Origin: Thiorhodovibrio winogradskyi
Lineage (GTDB): Bacteria; Pseudomonadota; Gammaproteobacteria; Chromatiales; Chromatiaceae
DNA length: 64,000 nucleotides
Direction of reading: 5' to 3'
Assembly (NCBI RefSeq): GCF_036208045.1
Contig: NZ_CP121472.1
Span: forward strand, 1,003,531-1,067,530
Part shown: positions 47,247-56,395 of the stretch, piece by piece
Layout of the letters: each line of letters starts with the position of its first letter
Position numbering within the stretch: the stretch's first letter is position 1
Notes under the pieces: model-generated
Databases searched by the model: none
What the model was told of the DNA's origin: nothing
Seen by the model: only the letters and a program-made list of their open reading frames with translations
Program-made: the position numbers and the translations under genes

Positions 47247-47902
47247 CCGCTATTCTCAACCCCAGCTATCGCCAGCGGATTGGCTATCAGGCCGGGCTGC
47301 TTGGTGGCTTTGCAATGGTCGCCGCCGCGCTGCTCACCATGGGCGATATTGCCACTCGCGAGGCCATTGCCGAGCGCCGCGCCGAGGATCTGCTGGCATC
47401 CCTGGAGCAGGTGATCCCGCCGGCCACTCACGACAACGACCTGCTCGCCACCACCCTGGAACTCAACGGCCCGGACGACGCGCCCCTGACCGTCTATCGC
47501 GCGCTGCAAGGGCTGGAGGTGCAAGCCGTCGCCTTCCGCGTCGCCGAGCCAGGCTATGCCGGGCCGATTGCGCTGATGCTGGGGCTGGATGCCAAGGGTC
47601 GCATCCTGGGTGCGCGGGTGCTGGCCCATACCGAAACCCCGGGACTGGGCGACAAAATCGAGGTGGCGCGCGATGACTGGATTCTCGGCTTCGACGGGCT
47701 GTCGCTCGATGATCCGCCACCCCAGCGTTGGGCGGTGAAAAAAGACGGCGGCGACTTTGATCAATTCAGCGGCGCGACCATCACCCCGCGCGCCGTGGTC
47801 AAGGCCATTCGCGGGGGCTTGGAATGGTTCGCCGCCAACCGAGATGCCCTCACCAGCTCAGCCGTGATTCAGCAGGAGCACAGCCATGGCAACAGCGACT
47901 GA
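47243..47902 (+). CDS. rnfG: Rnf complex FMN subunit RnfG
   Basis: 219 residues. One N-terminal membrane anchor (IGYQAGLLGGFAMVAAALLTMG) is followed by a periplasmic FMN-binding domain with LMLGLDAKGRILGARVLAHTETPGLGDKIE and the flavinylation motif DQFSGATITP, in which Thr179 should be esterified to FMN by ApbE. No apbE gene is in the window. GGGAGG precedes the start, inside rnfD, and the four-base overlap indicates coupling. Last 17 bases overlap rnfE. Confidence 0.94.
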   Translation: MTAILNPSYRQRIGYQAGLLGGFAMVAAALLTMGDIATREAIAERRAEDLLASLEQVIPPATHDNDLLATTLELNGPDDAPLTVYRALQGLEVQAVAFRVAEPGYAGPIALMLGLDAKGRILGARVLAHTETPGLGDKIEVARDDWILGFDGLSLDDPPPQRWAVKKDGGDFDQFSGATITPRAVVKAIRGGLEWFAANRDALTSSAVIQQEHSHGNSD

Positions 47903-48599
47903 AGCCGCCGGCCGCCCGCGCGCCAAGGCGGCGGACGGGGTCAAAGCCCCAAGCACCGACTGGGCGCGCCTGGCCCGCGACGGGCTTTGGGACAACAATG
48001 TGGTCTTCGCCCAGGTGCTAGCACTCTGCCCGCTGCTGGCGGTTACCGGCACCGCGACCAATGGGCTGGGGCTGGGATTGGCTTCGACCGTCGTGCTGGT
48101 GATGTCCGGTTTCGTCATCGCCCTGCTGCGCGGCTTGATCACCCCACAGGTGCGCATTCCGGTATTTGTACTGGTGATCGCCACCCTGGTCACCCTGGTG
48201 GACCTTGGCATGAACGCCTGGATGCACGATCTGCACAAGGTGCTGGGACTTTTCATCCCGCTGATTGTCACCAACTGCGCCATCCTCGGGCGGGCGGAGT
48301 CCTTTGCCTCGCGCAATCGGGTGCTACCGGCGGCCTTCGACGGGCTGATGATGGGTCTGGGCTTTACGCTCGTTTTGGTTGCCCTGGGGGCGGTGCGCGA
48401 GATCATCGGCTTCGGCACCCTCTTCGCCAGCGCATCCCTGCTGCTTGGCGAGGGCCTGGGCTTTTTGGAGTTGACCATCATTCCCGACTATCGCGGCTTT
48501 CTGCTGATGATTCTGCCCCCGGGCGGCTTCCTCGCGCTCGGCTTTCTGCTTGCTGGCAAGCGGCTTATCGACCGGCGCGCCAGCGCGCGAACTCAGTAA
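47886..48599 (+). CDS. rnfE: Rnf complex membrane subunit RnfE
   Basis: 237 residues, homologous in fold to RnfA: six helices with LCPLLAVTGTATNGLGLG and IPLIVTNCAILGRAESFA, each bearing one of the conserved cysteines, which pair with those of RnfA around the membrane [2Fe-2S] centre. A polar N-terminal tail of about 20 residues is longer than usual. AGGAGC precedes the ATG within the end of rnfG. Confidence 0.95.
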   Translation: MATATEAAGRPRAKAADGVKAPSTDWARLARDGLWDNNVVFAQVLALCPLLAVTGTATNGLGLGLASTVVLVMSGFVIALLRGLITPQVRIPVFVLVIATLVTLVDLGMNAWMHDLHKVLGLFIPLIVTNCAILGRAESFASRNRVLPAAFDGLMMGLGFTLVLVALGAVREIIGFGTLFASASLLLGEGLGFLELTIIPDYRGFLLMILPPGGFLALGFLLAGKRLIDRRASARTQ

Positions 48600-48773
48600 A
48601 GGGACAGAAATGAGCGATAGGGTAGGCTGGGCCAGGCGAAGCAGGCGCAACTTTTTCAAACCAAGTTGTATCACTGATTCTTGAACCCTTGTTAGTCACT
48701 GGGCAGCTCGGTTGGAGCAAGCGTGCGGTGGTTCCACCCATCGAGATAAAGGTGCGCGAGAAAGGAGCAAAGC

Positions 48774-49037
48774 ATGCAAGTTGGCGTCGCCTATGCGGAT
48801 AAATTCAAACAAACCTGGCTGACTCTGGATGTATCCGATGACAGTACCATTGGTGATGCCATCGAGCACTCCGGCATTCTGCGTCAGTACCCCAACATCG
48901 ACCTTGACACCCAGAGGGTCGGCATTTTCGGGCGTCTGAGCAAGCTCGAGGCCAAGCTCAAACCCGGTGACCGGGTGGAAATCTACCGCCCCATTACTGC
49001 TGACCCCGAGACCATTCCACGGCGCGATCAGGAGTAA
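48774..49037 (+). CDS. rnfH: RnfH (ubiquitin-fold, UPF0125)
   Basis: 87 residues: MQVGVAYADKFKQTWLTLDV, then DLDTQRVGIFGRLSKLEAKLKPGDRVEIYRPITADPETIPRRDQE, which is the RnfH family with a beta-grasp (ubiquitin-like) fold and a conserved basic C-terminal region. Its role in the Rnf system is not established; in Rhodobacter and Azotobacter it lies in the rnf clusters. AAAGGAG precedes the ATG. It lies 174 bp after rnfE, the last gene of the apparent operon. Confidence 0.93.
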   Translation: MQVGVAYADKFKQTWLTLDVSDDSTIGDAIEHSGILRQYPNIDLDTQRVGIFGRLSKLEAKLKPGDRVEIYRPITADPETIPRRDQE

Positions 49038-49076
49038 CCGGCTACGCTCGTTGCAAGCCGAAAACTCTGGATAAAA

Positions 49077-52000
49077 TCATCGATCTTCATCGTCGGGTGC
49101 GCGGGACTGCGGATGGTCGGATTCGGGCAGTTCTGAGTCGCGACGCTTCAGTTCCGCAATGACAGCGACATCCATGGGCGACAGTTGCTCGCTCTTGGCG
49201 AGTTCCTCGGCGAGTGTGAGCGCCTTGTCGAAGTGCGTTCGCGCCACCCCGGGCTCGCCATGATCGGCGTGCCACCCGCCGACGATGGCATGTGAGATGA
49301 ACAGATCGCGCTGCCACAGGGTGTTTTGCGGATCACGCTCAATGAGATCCTGGACGATTGTCAGGGCCTGTTCAAAGGCCATGCGCGCCGCGGCTGGGTT
49401 GTTATTCCTCAACTGGGCGTCGCCAATTTTGTTCAAGCTGATGGCGACATCACGCTGCCGATCAGGATTGTTGGTATCCCTTTCCGCAAGGGACTGGGCG
49501 ATGGGGAGGCCTTCCTGATAGGCGGCAAGGGCGGCGGCCACCTCGCCTTGCCGCAAGCGAACATCACCGATGTCCTGCAGCGAGAGCAGGATATTGCGTT
49601 GCAGGAGGTGATTGTCGAGGTGCTGTTTGGCCAGGGACAGGACCATGGCCAGCGCATCTTCATGGGCTTTCAAGGCGGTGGTTTGATCACCTGTGGCGGC
49701 GTGAACACCGGCGATCCGGCGATAAGTGTACCAAAGGTCGAGCTGCCACTGGATATTGCTCGGATCTTGCGCAGCGTGCTCGCGGCAGATTCCCAGGGAT
49801 TCTCTGTGCATGTCCAGGGCAGCGGATGGATCGCCCTGTTGCAGCAGGATATCTCCGACCTTGTTCAGACTGATGGCAAGGTCGCGACCCCACTCCCGGT
49901 TATTCGGATCCTCGGAGGTCAATTCACGGGCAATGCCTAGGGCTTCCTGGTAATGATGCAGAGCCTGATCGACCTCCGCGAACAACAGATGCAGGTCACC
50001 GATTCGGTTAAGACCAATGGTCAGGTCGCGAAGCCATACCCTGTTTTGCGGATCCCGCGCGGCCAGATCCCGGGACAATTGCAGTCCCTCGCTGAACGCG
50101 GTCAGCGCGGCGCGGGGGTTTCCGACGGCCAGGTGCAGATCTCCAATTTTGGTTAGGGCCACCACGGTGTCCCGAATCCAATCGCTGTTCTCCGGATCGC
50201 TCCCGCTGAGCGCGCGGCGGATGTCTAGCACCTCCTCATAGGTCGTCAGCGCGGTAGCCGTCTGCTCCAACTGCCGCTGGATATTGCCGATGCGCTCCAG
50301 GGTCACTGAAATGTCGCGCTGCCACTTGGTGTTGTCAGGATCGCTCTTCGCCAGGGACTGGACGAGGGTCATGGCTTCCTGGTAGGCGTCGAGGGCGCCC
50401 TGGGTGTCGCCGCGCAGCACACGCACATCACCGGTTTTGTTCAAGCTCACGGCCAGGTCACGGCGGGCAGTCGGGCTCTCCGGCTCTTGCCTCGCCAGCG
50501 ATCGCCGGGTGGCAAGCCCCTCCTCGTAAGCGGCAAGGGCGCCCGCGGCATCTCCCTGCTGCAGGCGGATATCGCCAATCTTATCCCACCCGATGGAAAC
50601 ATCCCGTTGCCACAATCTATTGGTAGTGTCCTCGGCTGCGAGGGTGTGGCAGATGGCCTGGGATTCCTCATAGGCCGCCATGGCCGCCACGGCCTGGCCA
50701 CGTTCTTTCTCGACGTCGCCAATGCGGTCCAGGGTCACCGACAGGTTGCGCTGGGCTTCGGCATTGTTTGGATCGCCCGCGACCAGCATCCTGTCGATCA
50801 GCAATGACTCTTGGTAGGCCGCCAGAGCGTCTTCAAGGCTTCCCTGCCGGGCGTAAAGGTCTCCCATCGCCAGCAGGGCGGCTGAGCGGCTGCGCTGCAA
50901 CATGCTGTCATGGGGATTGGCCTCGGCCAGGTTGTCCTGTAGACGCCGAGCGCGCTCTAGGATGGAGCGAATGATGGCGCTAGGCACGCGCGAGTCTTTG
51001 AACTTCTCGGCGAGATCGAATACCAGGGTGTTCGCGCTCGCGGTCGCGGCGCGCAGGGCGTTTTCAGCCTCGACCCGACGTTGCTCTGCAATGCTGCCTT
51101 GGCGTCGTGCTTCCGCCGCCTGGCGTTCGGCCTCCAACTGTCCAGTGAATCCGTACCATGCGCCAAGGCCTGAGAGCATGGCGAGCACGGCCATGATGAC
51201 GGCGACCAAACGGATGCGACGCAGACGACGATCACGCCGTGCGCGGGCCGCGCGAGACGACGCCTCGATATAGGCGATGTCCAGGGCATCGAGATCCTCG
51301 CGCCGACGAGCCAGAAGATCCTCTGCCTCGGCCAGCGCGATGCCATCGGGCAGCAGCCGCGCGGTATCTTTGTTCTGGTCAAGCCAGACGCCCAAGGCGG
51401 CCGTGACCCGACTTCGCGCTTTCAGGAAAGCGCCTTCCCGCTCCAGCAAGGCACGGTAGCGCGGCCAGCGGCGCAATAATGCCTCGTGCGCCAAGCGCAC
51501 GGTCACTCCAGCCCGTTCGCCGTTCTTCTGCGTGCCCGGGCCGGCGTCGCTGATCAGCAGACGCGCCCGCACCAGGGCCTCGACCACCGCCGCGCGTTCC
51601 GGGCTGCGCCCCAGGTCGGCCCAGCCCACCAGCCGCCGAGCTGCCTCGTTACCCTGCGCGCCCGCACCTGCTTCCAACCCGGCCAACGCAAGCAGCACGC
51701 CGTCCACCGCGGCCGCCCGATGCGGCCCCAGCGCAGCGCAGACAGCCTCGGCCTGGCTGGAGATCGCACCCTCCAGACCACCGAGGGCTTCGTAGCTCTT
51801 GAAGGTCAAGACCGACAGGTCTTGTTGCTCGACATCGCGCCGGTAGAGTTCGTCCAGGGCGAATTCGACCAGCGGCAGCGCGTCTTGACCGCTTGCCGCC
51901 TCCCGCAGCGAAATATCCAGACCGACCCGGGTTTCCGGATGCTCTTCGAAACTCAACCCTGCCGCCTGCGCTGGCAGGCGGATGATCTGGTCAAGCTCCG

Positions 52001-53366
52001 CGCCACTGGGCGGGATGAGATTGATCTGAGCGTCTCCGCCGCTCAACTCCAACAGCGACGGCACCTCGGCGAGCCGATGGAAGTAGTCCGAGCGCAGGGT
52101 GGCGATCACCCAGATCGCACCGCTTTGCGCCAAGGACCGCAGCAAGTCGGCGAAGCGCTCCGCCATCTGGGGCGAGAAGGCGCGGTGATCGGTGAAAATC
52201 TCCTCCAACTGGTCGATCACCAGTACCAGCCGCGCCGGCGGCAAAGCGCCTGGTCGCGCCGCCAGGTGCTCGCGCTCGGCCACCCGGCGCAATGCGATCT
52301 CGAGGATGTCGCCGCCAGCTCCATCGCGCAACCGCGCGGCCAGACGTTCTGGGTCGAAACCTGTCTCGGCAATTTCCGGCAGCGCCTGGCGTGTCTGCAA
52401 CGCCCGCGCCAGGCGGTCGAATATGTCTTCCTCCTCTACTGCGCCATCGGCCCCGGGGGTGAGGATGCAGCGTCGCCACAGCGACACACCCGAGGTCACA
52501 CCTGGGCGCTCCAACAGCGGCAGCACGCCAGCGCGCACCAGCGAGGACTTTCCACTGCCGCTGGCCCCAAGCACAAGGACAAAGGCGCGCCCCTGTTCGG
52601 CGCGCGCGCTCAGCCTATCGAGAACCTGAGTGCGTGCCTGCCAGCGCCCGAAAAATATTGGCGCATGCTCGACATCGAAGCTCTGAAGTCCCCGGAAGGG
52701 CGATCCCTGGTACCACGACAGGCCAGCCTCCGGCCTGTCTCCGCCAGGCACCACAGGCACCGCGGGTTGCGCCGGCAAGAAGCGCCGCAGGCGGGCGCGC
52801 AGATGAGTCTCCAGCTGCTCCTCGAACTGATCCGCGCTGGTGTAACCGTTGTAGCCCAGCTTGAAACCACCGGTCTTGGTGTCTGCGAAGTGACGCGTCC
52901 AAAAGACCTCGAGCGCGTCGAGTTGGGCGGCGGCGTCACGCAGGGCACGAGCGTCCTGGCCTCTTGCCAAGGCTTCGCCACGGTTGCGGTAGACCAGCAA
53001 ATCAGGGCGACCCTTGGCGGCATGTGCCTTCAGGGCATGCTCGACTTCCCATTCGGTTCCAGTCACGGGCACGCGTCCGTCAAGACCCTGATACGCGCGT
53101 TTCTCGGTGCGTTCCGGCAGCGGAACACCTATGCGTGACCACAAAATGACGACAACGATGTCGCTGTCGCCTGGCTCCGGCTCGATAATATCTTGGAAGT
53201 GGCCTCCTGCCAGCATGGGTTCGGTCTCCCATAGCACCGGGCGAATATCCAGGAATCGGCCAAACTCCTGGTTCAAGCGGTTGATGACCAGCACGCAACG
53301 ACGCCGCTCGGCGGCTACATCGCCGGGCGAGGAGATAAAAATGGTGACAGGAATGCGCTCAGGCAT
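49077..53366 (-). CDS. Multi-domain DUF4062 - STAND ATPase - transmembrane - TPR protein
   Basis: 1429 residues in four parts. (1) Residues 6-150: DUF4062-like, TIR-related sequence (PVTIFISSPGDVAAERRRC, DSDIVVVILWSRIG, TGTEWEVEHA). (2) About 225-660: a STAND-type ATPase with FFGRWQARTQVLD, Walker A GASGSGKSSLVRAGVLP (about 266) and Walker B LVLVIDQLEEIF (about 380), then a helical region. (3) One transmembrane helix at about 717-737 after an Arg-rich stretch. (4) About 820-1396: twelve tandem 48-residue TPR-like repeats of pattern xxWQRDLAISLNKIGDI. The layout suggests ligand-triggered assembly and an effector at the N-terminus; the C-terminal repeats would sense. No partner gene adjoins. 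Defence or stress signalling is possible but unproven. Confidence 0.85.
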   Translation of the reverse strand: MPERIPVTIFISSPGDVAAERRRCVLVINRLNQEFGRFLDIRPVLWETEPMLAGGHFQDIIEPEPGDSDIVVVILWSRIGVPLPERTEKRAYQGLDGRVPVTGTEWEVEHALKAHAAKGRPDLLVYRNRGEALARGQDARALRDAAAQLDALEVFWTRHFADTKTGGFKLGYNGYTSADQFEEQLETHLRARLRRFLPAQPAVPVVPGGDRPEAGLSWYQGSPFRGLQSFDVEHAPIFFGRWQARTQVLDRLSARAEQGRAFVLVLGASGSGKSSLVRAGVLPLLERPGVTSGVSLWRRCILTPGADGAVEEEDIFDRLARALQTRQALPEIAETGFDPERLAARLRDGAGGDILEIALRRVAEREHLAARPGALPPARLVLVIDQLEEIFTDHRAFSPQMAERFADLLRSLAQSGAIWVIATLRSDYFHRLAEVPSLLELSGGDAQINLIPPSGAELDQIIRLPAQAAGLSFEEHPETRVGLDISLREAASGQDALPLVEFALDELYRRDVEQQDLSVLTFKSYEALGGLEGAISSQAEAVCAALGPHRAAAVDGVLLALAGLEAGAGAQGNEAARRLVGWADLGRSPERAAVVEALVRARLLISDAGPGTQKNGERAGVTVRLAHEALLRRWPRYRALLEREGAFLKARSRVTAALGVWLDQNKDTARLLPDGIALAEAEDLLARRREDLDALDIAYIEASSRAARARRDRRLRRIRLVAVIMAVLAMLSGLGAWYGFTGQLEAERQAAEARRQGSIAEQRRVEAENALRAATASANTLVFDLAEKFKDSRVPSAIIRSILERARRLQDNLAEANPHDSMLQRSRSAALLAMGDLYARQGSLEDALAAYQESLLIDRMLVAGDPNNAEAQRNLSVTLDRIGDVEKERGQAVAAMAAYEESQAICHTLAAEDTTNRLWQRDVSIGWDKIGDIRLQQGDAAGALAAYEEGLATRRSLARQEPESPTARRDLAVSLNKTGDVRVLRGDTQGALDAYQEAMTLVQSLAKSDPDNTKWQRDISVTLERIGNIQRQLEQTATALTTYEEVLDIRRALSGSDPENSDWIRDTVVALTKIGDLHLAVGNPRAALTAFSEGLQLSRDLAARDPQNRVWLRDLTIGLNRIGDLHLLFAEVDQALHHYQEALGIARELTSEDPNNREWGRDLAISLNKVGDILLQQGDPSAALDMHRESLGICREHAAQDPSNIQWQLDLWYTYRRIAGVHAATGDQTTALKAHEDALAMVLSLAKQHLDNHLLQRNILLSLQDIGDVRLRQGEVAAALAAYQEGLPIAQSLAERDTNNPDRQRDVAISLNKIGDAQLRNNNPAAARMAFEQALTIVQDLIERDPQNTLWQRDLFISHAIVGGWHADHGEPGVARTHFDKALTLAEELAKSEQLSPMDVAVIAELKRRDSELPESDHPQSRAPDDEDR

Positions 53367-53525
53367 GGTTGCTGCCGTAGAGATTCAGTGAAGCACGCGC
53401 CATTTTCGAGCATCAAGCAGGATATTGACACAAAAACTGAAGCGTGGGAGCCAGGAATCGGGCAAGACATACCAACCGATGGGTCATGGGACTGATGGGT
53501 CGTGGTATGGTTATCAGAAGATTGG

Positions 53526-53600
53526 ACGCGCCATCTTAGCGCGTCATGAGGCGGCTGGAAGCCGCTTATACCAAATAAGACACCTATATTTGGAGTTGCT
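53526..53600 (+). repeat. Dispersed hairpin repeat, copy 2
   Basis: The sequence ACGCGCCATCTTAGCGCGTC followed by ATGAGGCGGCTGGAAGCCGC aligns over about 75 bp with 36745-36820, including the AT-rich tail (ACACCTATATTTGGAGTTG here against ACACCCAAATTTGGAATTG). The hairpin stem is GCGGCT/AGCCGC. Confidence 0.8.
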
Positions 53601-53612
53601 GGTTGCTCGGGG

Positions 53613-53646
53613 GAAAGAAGATACCCGCTCATGCGGGGCGGGTATC
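53613..53646 (-). terminator. Probable terminator of lptG
   Basis: A 9-bp stem, GATACCCGC (53620-53628) with GCGGGTATC (53638-53646), loop of nine bases. On the minus strand it is followed by CTTCTTTCCC, only moderately T-rich. It lies 28 bases after the lptG stop. Confidence 0.5.
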
Positions 53647-53673
53647 GCGAGACCCATCTGGGATTGGCTGCCT

Positions 53674-54735
53674 CTAGCCAACGCGGCGCAGGATCCAAAG
53701 CGCGATGAGGACGAACATGGCTGGCGGGAAGAAGGCTGCCAGGGCGGGGTCCAGGCCATAGAGTAGCGCCAGGTAGGTGAAAGTGCGGTTGATGAGATAG
53801 AAGGCGATGCCGATCAAAATACCGGCAAAGATTTTGATGCCCAATCCGGTGCTGCGTGCGGAGCCGAGCAGCACCGGGATGGAGATGAAGATCATGGCGA
53901 GTACCAGAATTGGGTGAACGAGCTTGCCCCAGAACGCCACTTGGTAGGGGCCGCTGTCCTGCTCGCTCTCATCGAGGAAACGTAGATAACGCCATAGCCC
54001 CCAAATTGGCAGCGAGTGAGGTTCCACGACCATGACCTTCAGGAGCGCCGGGTCGATCAGTGATTGCCAGCGATCTCGTGCCAGGTGTTCCGCCCGCACG
54101 CTGTCCTCGCCGATATGACTGCGGGAGATGTCCTTGAGGATCCAGCGATCACTCTCGTAATGCGCTTCACGCGCATGGGTGGCTGTGATGAGTCGGGTGC
54201 CCTCAAGTTCAAGGATGACGATATCGCGCAAACGCGCATCCGGTAACACTTGGCGCACATTGATAAAAGCATTGTCATCGCGTGCCCAAAAGCCGTGTTC
54301 GGTGATTTGAATGTCCTGGCCACTCTGGGCGCTGGTACGCAATGCCAGTGCGCGCTGATCGGTCAGCGGGGCTAGGCCCTCTCCCAGCAGCAGGGCGGCG
54401 ATGGCCAGCACCAGGCCGCCAGCAAGTGCGCCGAGCACGATGCGGCCGATGGAGACACCGGCGGCGCGCATGGCGACCAACTCGGAGCGACTGGCCAGCA
54501 TGCCAAGTCCGACCAGGGCGCCGATGAGGGTCGCGATTGGGAAGAGTTGGTAGGCGTAGCGCGGCAGACTAAGGGTGACATAGAGCAAGGCCGCGGAGAA
54601 GCCATAGGCGTTGGTGCCCATGTTGTCCATCTCGTCGGCCAGGATAAAAATACCGAGCAAGGGCAGCAAGGCCGCCAGGGTGATCAGGGTGCCGGCGATC
54701 ACGGCCATGGCGAGATAACGGTCGAGAATCTTCAT
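53674..54735 (-). CDS. lptG: Lipopolysaccharide export permease LptG
   Basis: 353 residues, typical of LptG/YjgQ. Three N-terminal helices (AVIAGTLITLAALLPLLGIFIL; YQLFPIATLIGALVGLGMLASRSELVAMRAAG) are followed by a periplasmic jellyroll domain, then three C-terminal helices (LVHPILVLAMIFISIPVLLG). With LptF and the LptB ATPase it extracts LPS from the inner membrane. The match is to LptG rather than LptF (KILDRYLAMAV, RSELVAMRAAGVS). The usual lptF is not between it and the divergent pepA, where it would normally be. Confidence 0.92.
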   Translation of the reverse strand: MKILDRYLAMAVIAGTLITLAALLPLLGIFILADEMDNMGTNAYGFSAALLYVTLSLPRYAYQLFPIATLIGALVGLGMLASRSELVAMRAAGVSIGRIVLGALAGGLVLAIAALLLGEGLAPLTDQRALALRTSAQSGQDIQITEHGFWARDDNAFINVRQVLPDARLRDIVILELEGTRLITATHAREAHYESDRWILKDISRSHIGEDSVRAEHLARDRWQSLIDPALLKVMVVEPHSLPIWGLWRYLRFLDESEQDSGPYQVAFWGKLVHPILVLAMIFISIPVLLGSARSTGLGIKIFAGILIGIAFYLINRTFTYLALLYGLDPALAAFFPPAMFVLIALWILRRVG

Positions 54736-54856
54736 CGGGCGGCCGGGAATCCGTTAGACTGGTGGCTGGTTTGCCCGTCGCTCATCGGAGCGGGTCTGTG
54801 TGATGCGCCAGCCCTGGCGGGAAATCGGGCAGCAAACAGCATTGTGTGGAGGATGC

Positions 54857-56356
54857 ATGGAATTCTCAATCAAAACAGGTGAGCTTGCCACGCTGAAGAC
54901 AGCCTGTCTGATTCTTGGTGTTTTGGAGCAGCGCCAGTTTTCCGCCGCGGCCCGGGCTGTCGATGATGCCAGCGGGGGGCGGCTGGGTAAACTGCTTGAG
55001 AGCGGCGATCTCGATGGCGATGCCGGTCAGACCCTGGTGGTTCACCAGGTGCCAGGGGTGGTGGCCGAGCGCGTGATGCTGGTCAGTTGCGGCAAGGCCG
55101 AGGAACTTGACCGCCGTGCCTACGAGAAACTCCTTAAATCCGTGTTTGCGCGCTGTGCGGACTTAGGTCTGGGAGAAGCAACCTGTCTCTTGGCTGACCT
55201 GGCCGTCGAGGAAATGACAGCTTACCAGCGCCAGCTTGCGCTCGCTCAGGCTGCGGCGTGGAGTGCCTACCGCTACGAGCATACCAAAGCCAAGAAGCCC
55301 AACGCCAAGGCTGCGCTCGCATCCCTGTCGCTTTGGGTGCAGGCCGATGCCCAGCGCGCAGAGACGGAGCAGGCCGCGGCCCATGCGCAGGCCATCTCCG
55401 CCGGTGTTAATCTGGCGCGTGATCTCGGCAATCTGCCGGGCAATGTCTGCACGCCAAGCTATCTGGCCGAACAGGCCGCGAGCATGGCCGATGGGGCCGA
55501 TGCCCTGAGTGTCGAGGTACTAGATGAAGCCGCCATGCGCGAACTCGGCATGAATGCGCTGTTGTCGGTGGCGCGCGGTAGTCGCGAACCAGCCAAATTG
55601 ATCATCATGCAGTATCGCGGCGGGCGGGATGACCAGAAGCCCATCGTGCTGGTCGGCAAGGGGCTCACCTTCGACGCCGGTGGGATTTCCATCAAACCGG
55701 CCGCTGAAATGGATGAGATGAAATACGACATGTGTGGTGGCGCGGCGGTGATCGGCGCCATGCGGGCGGTGCGCGATCTTAAACTCCCGCTCAATGTCAT
55801 CGGCGTGGTACCGGCCTCGGAAAATCTGCCCGATGGTGCCGCGAACAAACCGGGCGATATCGTCACCAGCATGTCTGGCCAGACCATTGAGATTTTGAAT
55901 ACCGACGCCGAGGGCCGCTTGATTTTGTGCGATGCGCTGACCTATTGCGAGCGCTTCGAGCCCGATGTGGTCATTGATATGGCGACCCTGACGGGGGCTG
56001 TGATCGTGGCGCTGGGCCGGCATCCTTCGGGTTTGTTGGCGAACGACGACGCGCTGGCCGAGGCACTGCTCGTCGCTGGCGAGGCAGCGGGAGATCGCCT
56101 CTGGCGTCTGCCCCTGTGGAAGGATTACGACAGCCAGCTCGACAGCAACTTTGCCGACATGGCTAATATCGGCGGGCGCGATGGTGGCGCCATCACCGCG
56201 GCGGCCTTCTTGGCCAAGTTCACCAACAACTTTACCTGGGCGCATCTCGACATTGCCGGTACGGCCTGGATCACCGGCAAGGAAAAGGGCGCGACCGGTC
56301 GCCCTGTGCCCTTGTTGTTGGAGTATCTGATCCGCCGGGCCGGGCTGGTGCACTAG
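54857..56356 (+). CDS. pepA: Leucyl aminopeptidase PepA
   Basis: 499 residues. The two-metal site motifs are present: VGKGLTFDAGGISIKPAAEMDEMKYDMCGGAAV, the signature NTDAEGRLIL, and MATLTGAVIVALG. It removes N-terminal residues from peptides as a hexamer; in E. coli it also binds DNA. ATG 54857 follows GGAGG directly; the frame could be read further upstream without homology. Divergent from lptG. holC follows on the same strand, the common proteobacterial pepA-holC order. Confidence 0.95.
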   Translation: MEFSIKTGELATLKTACLILGVLEQRQFSAAARAVDDASGGRLGKLLESGDLDGDAGQTLVVHQVPGVVAERVMLVSCGKAEELDRRAYEKLLKSVFARCADLGLGEATCLLADLAVEEMTAYQRQLALAQAAAWSAYRYEHTKAKKPNAKAALASLSLWVQADAQRAETEQAAAHAQAISAGVNLARDLGNLPGNVCTPSYLAEQAASMADGADALSVEVLDEAAMRELGMNALLSVARGSREPAKLIIMQYRGGRDDQKPIVLVGKGLTFDAGGISIKPAAEMDEMKYDMCGGAAVIGAMRAVRDLKLPLNVIGVVPASENLPDGAANKPGDIVTSMSGQTIEILNTDAEGRLILCDALTYCERFEPDVVIDMATLTGAVIVALGRHPSGLLANDDALAEALLVAGEAAGDRLWRLPLWKDYDSQLDSNFADMANIGGRDGGAITAAAFLAKFTNNFTWAHLDIAGTAWITGKEKGATGRPVPLLLEYLIRRAGLVH

Positions 56357-56395
56357 CGAGCGGACCGGCTCCGGCATGGTGGCAAGGGACATGCG

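Larger units (their letters stand above)
53367..53673. other. Intergenic region between the STAND gene and lptG
   Basis: 307 bp with no supported gene. It includes a dispersed hairpin repeat (53526-53600) and a probable lptG terminator (53613-53646). An inverted pair CATACCA/TGGTATG (about 53467 and 53508) encloses two direct GATGGGTC units. The STAND promoter should lie in the first 150 bases but was not identified. Confidence 0.5.

Noticed and set aside
51486-53138. 550-codon plus-strand open frame
   Set aside because: It lies wholly antisense to the STAND gene, whose domains are unmistakable. High GC produces long shadow frames; no family motif is visible in it.
49077-53366. AVAST/Avs-type antiphage protein
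   Set aside because: The STAND and TPR parts are similar in logic, but the N-terminal DUF4062 and the central membrane helix differ from the described Avs types, so no named defence system is assigned.
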